A DNA stretch of 64,000 nucleotides from Pimelobacter simplex (GTDB taxonomy: Bacteria > Actinomycetota > Actinomycetes > Propionibacteriales > Nocardioidaceae): the NCBI RefSeq assembly GCF_024662235.1, contig NZ_CP096276.1:248001-312000 (forward strand), given 5' to 3'. Under the pieces are notes generated by a model. It ran no database searches. It was not told the DNA's origin and was given only the letters and a program-made list of their open reading frames with translations. Of this stretch, positions 57,590-64,000 are shown one piece after another; positions within the stretch are counted from its first letter, which is position 1; every line of letters begins with the position of its first letter. A program made the translations under genes and the position numbers.

Positions 57590-58574
57590 CCGGCGCCACG
57601 CCGGCCGGGTCCTGCTCGGCCTGCTCGTCCCGGGGCTGGTGCTCCTCGGCACCGGCCGCCCCGAGCTGATGCTGTACGCCGTCTTCGGCTCCTTCACCGG
57701 CATGTACGGCCGCCGGGAGGGACCGGCAGAGCGGCTGCGGCACCAGTTCCACGGTGCCGGGATGCTCGTCACCGGCGTCGCGCTCGGCGCGACCCTCGCG
57801 GTGACGGACGCCGGATCCGGCGTGCTGCTGGTCGCCGTCACCGGGTTCGCGACGCTCGGCTCGCTGGTCACCGACGCGCTGCGGCTGCGGCCGGGCGGCC
57901 CGTTCTTCGGCATCTTCGCGCTCGGCGCCACCGCGACCGTCGACCCCGGTCTGGTCGGCCCGCTCGGCGCCGTCCTGATCTGCGCCGCGACGGCGACCTG
58001 GTGCCTCGCGCTCGGGTTACTCTCCGCGGCGCATGTAACTACGTGTTCGTTCCACTACCCGGGCGCTGTGGCTGGTCATAGCGCCCGGGTAGTGGAACGA
58101 ACACGTAGTTACAAGCAGGCGCTGCGCTACGCGGTGGCCACCGCGGCGGCCGGGCTGGCCGGGCTGGTGCTGGGCGTCGACCACGCGAACTGGGCGATGA
58201 CCGCGGCCGCCGTACCGCTGGCGATCGTGACGGCCGGGGATCCGCTCGACCTGCGCGCCGTCGTCGAGCGGGCCGGGCACCGGGTCGCTGGGACCTTCGC
58301 GGGGCTCGTCGTCACCGCGGTCGTGCTGCTGCCCGAGCCGCGCCCGGCCGTGCTGGCGCTCGTCGTGATGGTGCTGCTGTTCCCGACCGAGCTGTTCCTG
58401 AGCCGGCACCACGGCATCGCGCTCGGCTTCTTCACCCCGCTCATCATGCTGATGACCGAGCTGGCGGCGCCGGCCGAGCCGCTCGGGCTGCTGCTGGCGC
58501 GGGGTGTCGACACGGTGCTCGGCGTCGCCGCGGGCGTCGCGGCGGCCGCCCTCGTCCCGGGCCGCGAGCGGTAG
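57564..58574 (+). CDS. FUSC-like membrane protein interrupted in frame by a palindrome
   Basis: Protein of 336 residues with about nine to ten membrane helices, resembling the FUSC/aromatic acid exporter family (LYAVFGSFTGMYGRREGP, HANWAMTAAAVPLAIVTAGD, HGIALGFFTPLIMLMTELAA). The GTG start overlaps the molybdopterin gene by 26 bp. At residues about 157-183 the coding sequence runs through a perfect 34-bp-arm palindrome and encodes an odd loop (VTTCSFHYPGAVAGHSARVV) with no resemblance to the family. The frame stays open on both sides. The segment falls between the two membrane blocks, a cytoplasmic loop where extra residues are tolerable. Confidence 0.7.
   Translation: MPLVPPSADRRHAGRVLLGLLVPGLVLLGTGRPELMLYAVFGSFTGMYGRREGPAERLRHQFHGAGMLVTGVALGATLAVTDAGSGVLLVAVTGFATLGSLVTDALRLRPGGPFFGIFALGATATVDPGLVGPLGAVLICAATATWCLALGLLSAAHVTTCSFHYPGAVAGHSARVVERTRSYKQALRYAVATAAAGLAGLVLGVDHANWAMTAAAVPLAIVTAGDPLDLRAVVERAGHRVAGTFAGLVVTAVVLLPEPRPAVLALVVMVLLFPTELFLSRHHGIALGFFTPLIMLMTELAAPAEPLGLLLARGVDTVLGVAAGVAAAALVPGRER
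58034..58113. repeat. Perfect 34-bp-arm palindrome inside the FUSC-like gene (copy C)
   Basis: Arms 58034-58067 and 58080-58113 are exact inverted complements, starting TGTAACTACGTGTTCGTTCC, around a 12-base spacer. The arms extend no further on either side. The TGTAAC termini recall copies A (7639-7748) and B (8995-9106), though the inner sequence differs. It reads through in frame on the plus strand. Confidence 0.9.
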
Positions 58575-58577
58575 GGT
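58572..58577 (+). promoter_or_regulatory. -10 element (TAGGGT) before the formate dehydrogenase operon
   Basis: TAGGGT ends 6 bases before the ATG at 58584. It straddles the TAG stop of the FUSC-like gene, so fdhA can have its own leaderless promoter inside the gene junction. Confidence 0.55.
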
Positions 58578-58583
58578 CGGCCC

Positions 58584-61500
58584 ATGGCTGCGTGGAGCCC
58601 TCTCGAGTGGCCCGTCCTCCGCCAAGCCCTGACCGGCGACCGGTTCGGGCGCGGCCCGGCCGTGCAGTCCGCACGGACCCGCCGTACCGAGTCGCGCAAC
58701 GCCACCGCCGACCGCGTCGTGCAGAGCGTCTGCCCCTTCTGCGCGGTGGGCTGCGGCCAGAAGGTCTACGTCAAGGACGAGCGTGTCGTCCAGATCGAGG
58801 GCGACCCGGACTCGCCGATCTCGCGCGGGCGGCTGTGCCCCAAGGGCTCCTCGAGCGAGCAGCTCGTCAACAACCCCCTGCGCCAGACCACGATCCGCTA
58901 CCGCGCTCCGCACGCCACCGAGTGGACCGACCTCGACCGCGACACCGCGATCGACATGATCGCCGACCGCTTCCTCGCCGCCCGCCGGCACGGCTGGCAG
59001 GACCACGACGAGCACGGGCGCCCGCTGCGCCGCACGATGGGCATCGCCTCGCTCGGCGGGGCGACGCTCGACAACGAAGAGAACTACCTGATCAAGAAGC
59101 TCTTCACCGCGGCCGGCGCGATCCAGATCGAGAACCAGGCTCGTATTTGACACTCCGCCACGGTTCCCAGTCTGGGAGCCTCGTTCGGGCGTGGCGGTGC
59201 CACGCAGTCCCTCCAGGACATGGCCAACGCCGACTGCATCATCCTGATGGGCGGCAACATGGCCGAAGCGCACCCCGTGGGCTTCCAGTGGGTCAGTGAG
59301 GCGCTCGTCAAGGGCGCCAAGGTGATCCACGTCGACCCCCGGTTCACCCGTACGTCGGCCGTGGCGACCAAGCACGTCGCGATCCGGGCCGGCTCGGACG
59401 TCGTCCTCCTCGGCGGGCTGATCAACCACATGCTCAGCAACGAGCTCTACTTCCACGACTACGTCGTCGCGTTCACCAACGCCGCGACCCTGGTCGGCGA
59501 GGACTTCCGCGACACCGAGGACCTGGGCGGGCTCTTCTCGGGCTTCGACCCCGAGAGCGGTTCCTACGACCCGTCGTCCTGGGCGTACGCCGACCCGGAG
59601 GGCGGCACCGTCACCGGGCCGTCCGGCGAGGAGCACGGGGCCAGCGCATCGCCCCGGGCCGCGGGCGACGAGCACGGCTCCGGCGGTCCGGCGCTGGAGC
59701 ACGCGGGCGTCGTACGGGACGAGACGCTGCAGCACCCGCGCACCGTCTTCCAGGTGCTCAAGCGGCACTTCTCGCGCTACACGCCCGAGATGGTCCGCGA
59801 CATGTGCGGCATCCCGATCGAGGACTTCGACTACGTCGCCCGCGCGATCGCGGAGAGCTCGGGCCGGGAGCGCACGACCTGCTTCGGCTACGCGACGGGC
59901 TGGACGCAGCACACGCTGGGCGCCCAGTTCATCCGCACGGCCGCCGTCCTGCAGCTGCTGATGGGCAATGTCGGCCGCCCCGGCAGCGGCATCATGGCGC
60001 TGCGCGGGCACGCGAGCATCCAGGGATCGACCGACATCCCGACGCTGTTCAACCTGCTGCCGGGCTACCTGCCGATGCCGAGCGTGGGCCGCCACGACAC
60101 CTACCGCGACTACGTCGACTCGATCGGCTCGAAGCAGCAGAAGGGCTACTGGGCCTACGCCGAGACCTATGTCGTCAACCTGCTCAAGGCGTGGTGGGGC
60201 GACGCGGCGAGCGCCGAGAACGACTGGGCCTACGACTACCTGCCGCGGCTCAGCGGGGCGCACGGGACCTACCAGACCGTCGCCGACATGCGCGACGGCA
60301 AGGTCGACGGCTACTTCATCCTCGGCCAGAACCCGGCCGTGGGCTCGGCCAACGGGCGCCAGCAGCGCCTCGCGATGGCCCAGCTCAAGTGGCTGGTCGT
60401 GCGCGACCTCAACATGATCGAGTCGGCGACCTGGTGGAAGGACGGACCCGAGATCGAGTCCGGCGAGCTGCGCACCGAGGACATCGCGACCGAGGTGTTC
60501 TTCATGCCCGCCGCGACCCACGTCGAGAAGGCCGGCTCGTTCACCCAGACCCAGCGGATGCTCCAGTGGCGGCACCAGGCCGTCCAGCCGCCGGGCCAGG
60601 CCCAGAGCGAGCTCGACTTCTTCTACGAGCTGGGCGTGCGCATCCGGGCCCGCTTGGCCGGCTCGACCGACCCGCGCGACCGGCCGCTGCTCGACCTCAC
60701 CTGGGACTACCCGCCCGACGAGCACGGCAACCCGGACCCGGAGGCAGTGCTCGCCGAGATCAACGGGTACGTCGTCGGCGACCGCGCGCCGCTGTCGTCG
60801 TACACGCAGATGAAGGCCGACGGTACGACGGCCGGCGGCTGCTGGATCTACACCGGCGTCTACGCCGACGGGCACAACCAGGCTGCCCGCCGCGTGCCCC
60901 AGGGCGGCGGCGGAGTCACCCAGTCGCAGTGGGGCTGGGTGTGGCCCGCGGACCGGCGGATCCTCTACAACCGCGCGTCCGCCGACCGCGACGGCAAGCC
61001 CTGGAGCGAGCGCAAGGCCTACATGTCGTGGGACGAGGCGCAGGGCCGGTGGGTCGGGCCCGACAACGTCGACTTCCCCGTCGACAAGCACCCGCACGCC
61101 CGTCCCGACCCGTCCCTGGGCGGTGCCGAGGGACTCGCCGGCGACGACCCGTTCGTGATGCAGGCCGACGGCAAGGGCTGGCTGTTCACCCCCAAGGGAC
61201 TGGTCGACGGGCCGCTGCCCGCGCACTACGAGGCCGCCGAGTCGCCGGTCCGCAACGCGCTCTACCCCCAGCAGCAGGCACCTGCCCGGGTGCTGCTGGC
61301 GCGCGAGGACAACCTGGAGGCGCCCAGCGCCGGCGAGCCGGGGGCCGAGGTCTACCCGTTCGTGTTCACGACGTACCGGCTGACCGAGCACCACACCGCG
61401 GGTGGGATGAGCCGCTGGTCGCCGTACCTGGCGGAGCTGCAGCCGGAGATGTTCTGCGAGGTCTCACCCCAGCTCGCCGCGGAGCGCGGGCTCGAGAACG

Positions 61501-61862
61501 GCGGCTGGGCCACGATCATCTCGCCGCGGGCGGCGATCGAGGCGCGCGTGCTGGTCACCGACCGGGTCAAGAGCCTGGTGATCAACGGGCGCGAGGTCCA
61601 GCAGGTCGGCCTGCCCTACCACTGGGGCGTCGGCAGCGACGCCGTGGTCACCGGCGACGCCGCCAACGACCTGCTCGGCGTGATGATGGACCCGAACACC
61701 CAGATCCAGGAGTCCAAGGTCGCCTCGTGCGACGTGATCGCCGGACGGCGGCCGCGTGGCGCGGACCTGCAGCGGCTCGTTGCGTCGTACCAAGAGCGGG
61801 CGGGGACGACGCCGGCCACGGGTGGCCAGCGGGTGACCGATCCGGACAAGGAGGGCTTCTGA
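58584..61862 (+). CDS. fdhA: Selenocysteine-containing formate dehydrogenase, catalytic subunit
   Basis: Read through one in-frame TGA (59148-59150) as selenocysteine, this is a single 1,092-residue protein with Sec189. Before the TGA: the 4Fe-4S site CPFCAVGCGQ and CPKGSS (Cys50, 53, 57, 85) and ENQARI. After it: HSATVPSLGASFGRGGATQS, the exact Sec-His context of FdnG-type enzymes, then MGGNMAEAHPVGFQWV, HVDPRFTRTSAVA, and RHQAVQPPGQAQSELDFFYE. A SECIS hairpin follows the TGA. It oxidises formate at a Mo/W-bis-MGD site. No Tat motif is visible at the N-terminus, which argues for a cytoplasmic-facing enzyme. The stop overlaps fdhB by one base. Confidence 0.93.
59155..59197 (+). promoter_or_regulatory. 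Bacterial SECIS element of fdhA
   Basis: A hairpin starts 5 bases after the TGA. The upper stem GGTTCCC (59162-59168) pairs with GGGAGCC (59174-59180, one G-U) and closes the loop AGTCT, similar to the GGUCU loop that SelB binds in E. coli fdhF. The apex is 18 bases past the TGA, in the functional range. A lower stem CCGCCAC (59155-59161) with GTGGCGG (59191-59197) can extend it, leaving a 10-base bulge on the 3' side. Confidence 0.85.
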
Positions 61863-62854
61863 TGGGCCAGCTGAGCGGACCGACCGACCCGACCGCCGAC
61901 GCCGCCTGGGCTCCGGAGCACACCCACCCGCGCAAGGGCTTCTTCACCGACACCTCGATCTGCATCGGCTGCAAGGCCTGCGAGGTCGCGTGCAAGGAGT
62001 GGAACCAGAACCCGCGCGACGGCGACCTCGAGCTGACCGGCATGTCGTACGACAACACGGTCTCGCTCGGCGCGAGCACCTGGCGGCACGTGGCGTTCGT
62101 CGAGCAGGGACGCGACGCGATCACGGCCGCGCGGGAGTCGGGCCGGGCGCTGGTGTCGCTGGGGATGCCGTCGTTCGGGGCGCCGGCTCCGGACGCGGTG
62201 CCCGACGTGGCGCCGCCGGACACCCCGGAGTTCCGGTGGTTGATGGCCTCCGACGTCTGCAAGCACTGCACCCACGCGGGCTGTCTCGACGTGTGCCCGA
62301 CGGGCGCGCTGTTCCGCACCGAGTTCGGGACGGTCGTCATCCAGCCCGACGTCTGCAACGGCTGCGGGACCTGCGTCGCGGGCTGCCCGTTCGGTGTCGT
62401 GGAGCGGCGCAGCGACGGGACCGCCGCGCCGACGTACCGCGAGGGGCACCGCAAGGGGGAGCAGCCGCCCGTGCCCAAGCGGGGCGTCGCCCAGAAGTGC
62501 ACGCTCTGCTACGACCGGCTCGTCGACGACGAGACCCCGGCGTGCGCGAAGACGTGCCCGACGACGTCCATCAAGTTCGGCGACCACGCGACGATGGTCG
62601 ACACCGCGCGCGAGCGCGTCGCCGAGCTGCACGCGCAGGGGATGACCGAGGCGCGGCTCTACGGCGCCAACGAGCTCGACGGCGTCGGCGGCACCGGATC
62701 GGTGTTCCTGCTGCTCGACGAGCCCGAGGTCTACGGGCTGCCGCCCGACCCGCGGGTGTGCACGGCGGACCTGATGACGATGTACAAGCGCGCGGGCGTC
62801 GCCATGGCCGGGATGGTCGCGGCGGCCGCGGTCGCCTTCTGGAGGGGACGCTGA
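61862..62854 (+). CDS. fdhB: Formate dehydrogenase iron-sulfur subunit
   Basis: Protein of 330 residues with four ferredoxin-like cysteine clusters: CIGCKACEVACKEWN (Cys34-44), CKHCTHAGCLDVCPTG, CNGCGTCVAGCPFG, and CTLCYDRLVDDETPACAKTC. This is the FdnH/HybA-type four 4Fe-4S electron wire. A hydrophobic C-terminal segment (VAMAGMVAAAAVAFW) may anchor it to the membrane. The start overlaps the fdhA stop (TGATG), and the end overlaps the nrfD-like gene. It passes electrons from FdhA toward the membrane subunit. Confidence 0.93.
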   Translation: MGQLSGPTDPTADAAWAPEHTHPRKGFFTDTSICIGCKACEVACKEWNQNPRDGDLELTGMSYDNTVSLGASTWRHVAFVEQGRDAITAARESGRALVSLGMPSFGAPAPDAVPDVAPPDTPEFRWLMASDVCKHCTHAGCLDVCPTGALFRTEFGTVVIQPDVCNGCGTCVAGCPFGVVERRSDGTAAPTYREGHRKGEQPPVPKRGVAQKCTLCYDRLVDDETPACAKTCPTTSIKFGDHATMVDTARERVAELHAQGMTEARLYGANELDGVGGTGSVFLLLDEPEVYGLPPDPRVCTADLMTMYKRAGVAMAGMVAAAAVAFWRGR

Positions 62855-63942
62855 TGAGCGAGTACGACGAGGTGCGGCCGCCCGGCCCGGCCCGGCGCGG
62901 TCGGGGGCAGGGGCCTGGGCGTGGGCGCCGGCGTCCCGGTGGGCGGCGCGGCGGTCGGGCCGAGGAGCTGATGGTTCCCGAGGCCGCGTTCACGTCGTAC
63001 TACGACAAGCCAATCGTCAAGGCGCCGCCGTGGGGGCACGAGATCCCGGCGTACCTCTTCCTCGGCGGTGTCGCCGGCGGCTCGGGGCTGCTGGCCGCAG
63101 GCGCCCAGCTCACCGGCCGCTCGCTGCTGCGCCGCAACGCCCGGCTCTCCGCGATGGCCGCGATCGGCCTCGGCGGCGTCGCGCTCGTCGCCGACCTCGG
63201 CAAGCCGAGCCGGTTCTACAACATGCTGCGCACGTTCAAGGTGACCTCGCCGATGAGCGTCGGGTCGTGGATCCTCACCGCCTTCGCCGGCGGGCTGACG
63301 GTGACCGTCGGCGCCGAGGTCGACCGGATGTCGGGGGAACGGCTGCCGCTGGGGCCGCTGCGGCCGGTGCTGCGCGCGCTCGAGGGCCCCGCTGGGTTGG
63401 AGGCGGCGGTGTTCGCGGCGCCGCTGGCCGGGTACACCGCCGTACTGCTGGCGGACACGGCGGTCCCCACCTGGAACGCCACCCACCGCGACCTGCCGTT
63501 CGTCTTCGTCAGCTCGGCGAGCCTCGCCTCGGCCGGCCTCGCCATGATCACCACGCCGGCCCACGAGGCCGGACCGGCCCGGACCCTCGCTCTGATGGGC
63601 GTGGTCGGCGACGTGGTGGCGATGAAGGCCATGGAGCGCCGGATGGACCCCGTCGCCGCAGAACCCCTCCACCACGGCTCCGCCGGCGCGATGCTGCGCT
63701 GGAGCGAGCGCCTCGCGGTGGCCGGCGCCGTCGGCGTGGTCCTCGGCGGCCGCCGCCGTCCCGTCGCCGTCGCGTCGGGGCTCGCGCTGATGACCGCCTC
63801 GGCGCTCACCCGGTTCGGCGTCTTCGAGGCTGGCATCCACTCGACCAAGGACCCGCGCTACGTCGTGGAGCCGCAGCGGCGGCGGTTGGCGGCGCGCCGA
63901 GCGGCGGGGGAGACGGGCGACTCGATCACCACCGCGGGCTGA
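62854..63942 (+). CDS. NrfD/PsrC-like membrane subunit of formate dehydrogenase
   Basis: Protein of 362 residues. After an unusual Arg/Gly-rich N-terminus (RRGRGQGPGRGRRRPGGRRG) comes the NrfD opening motif AAFTSYYDKPIVKAPPWGHE and IPAYLFLGGVAGGSGLLAAG. About eight membrane helices include ADLGKPSRFYNMLRTFKVTS and SPMSVGSWIL, conserved in NrfD-type quinone-interacting subunits. ATG 62854 overlaps the fdhB stop. No cytochrome b subunit is present, so quinone reduction would go through this heme-less protein. It ends 58 bp before the window edge. Confidence 0.9.
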   Translation: MSEYDEVRPPGPARRGRGQGPGRGRRRPGGRRGGRAEELMVPEAAFTSYYDKPIVKAPPWGHEIPAYLFLGGVAGGSGLLAAGAQLTGRSLLRRNARLSAMAAIGLGGVALVADLGKPSRFYNMLRTFKVTSPMSVGSWILTAFAGGLTVTVGAEVDRMSGERLPLGPLRPVLRALEGPAGLEAAVFAAPLAGYTAVLLADTAVPTWNATHRDLPFVFVSSASLASAGLAMITTPAHEAGPARTLALMGVVGDVVAMKAMERRMDPVAAEPLHHGSAGAMLRWSERLAVAGAVGVVLGGRRRPVAVASGLALMTASALTRFGVFEAGIHSTKDPRYVVEPQRRRLAARRAAGETGDSITTAG

Positions 63943-64000
63943 CGTCCGCGCGGGGGCTGTGGATAACCAGGCCGCGCTCGTGCCGGCTTCTGCTTTGCTC

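Noticed and set aside
58584-59150. Truncated 188-residue formate dehydrogenase pseudogene
   Set aside because: The TGA sits at the conserved Sec position, the frame continues without loss, and a SECIS hairpin follows. This is recoding, not a broken gene.
58017-61394. Antisense open frame of 1,125 codons opposite fdhA
   Set aside because: A shadow of GC-rich codon bias. The translation is low complexity (Gly/Val/Arg/Asp-rich) with no recognisable domain, while the plus strand encodes a clear enzyme.
63943-64000. Start of a further gene after the nrfD-like gene
   Set aside because: Only 58 bases remain and no supported start or ribosome site can be assigned.

Overview
The window is chromosomal DNA from a high-GC actinobacterium. 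Gene content and sequence style point to Nocardioides or a close relative in Nocardioidaceae. The grounds are a coenzyme F420 enzyme, monomeric isocitrate dehydrogenase, many leaderless start codons, and a gene order (uvrD/pcrA, M23 peptidase, sucC, sucD, perM, purN, purH) matching the Mycobacterium tuberculosis Rv0949-Rv0957 block as I remember it. The species call is inference. I saw no tRNA, rRNA, CRISPR array or intact transposase.

Layout. 1-2.6 kb: 3' end of an F420:NADPH reductase gene, an ECF sigma factor with its membrane partner, and a YbaK-type deacylase. 2.7-7.6 kb: a LiaFSR-like envelope-stress module (PspC/LiaF protein, PspC-histidine kinase, LuxR-type regulator) coupled to a lipoprotein M15 peptidase. 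7.6-9.1 kb: a lone AbiEi-like gene with a nuclease-like C-terminus, bracketed by two related ~110-bp palindromes. 9.2-19.4 kb: pcrA helicase, a 1,089-residue unknown protein with a coupled small gene, a secreted M23 peptidase, and sucCD. 19.4-24.3 kb: a second ECF sigma regulon with two paralogous membrane/lipoproteins and an unusual sigma-domain protein fused to a membrane anchor and extracellular domain. 24.4-29.5 kb: perM, purN, a ZTP riboswitch, purH, folD and a DUF3017 gene with an apparent CTG start. 29.6-41 kb: mdh, a lipoprotein, an aquaporin-like channel, icd, a DNA-alkylation-repair-like protein, a double ABC exporter, an MFS transporter and a DUF4328 protein. 41.1-44 kb: trpS, a 2H phosphoesterase, YihY and an SCO4848-like protein. 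44-49 kb: a secreted copper-handling operon (His-rich membrane protein, PCuAC chaperone, Tat-exported DyP peroxidase, CopC, CopD-CtaG fusion). 49.2-54.1 kb: a class III nucleotide cyclase and sdhCAB. 54.2-64 kb: a cytosolic DyP peroxidase, a YdeP-type molybdopterin oxidoreductase, a FUSC-like membrane protein with a perfect palindrome inside its coding sequence, and a selenocysteine-containing formate dehydrogenase operon (fdhA-fdhB-nrfD-like).

The genes cover TCA-cycle steps (sucCD, mdh, icd, sdhCAB), late purine and one-carbon metabolism (purN, purH, folD) under probable ZTP control, envelope stress, extracytoplasmic copper and heme-peroxidase chemistry, and formate oxidation. Most operons are tightly packed with ATGA, GTGA or TGATG overlaps. 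Many upstream ends carry an actinobacterial -10 hexamer 6-9 bases before the start codon, which suggests leaderless mRNAs.

Most notable: the in-frame TGA of fdhA with a SECIS hairpin; the ZTP riboswitch with a visible ribosome-site-sequestering alternative hairpin; several large palindromes, one inside a gene and one supplying the stop codons of two convergent genes; and the membrane-anchored sigma-like fusion.
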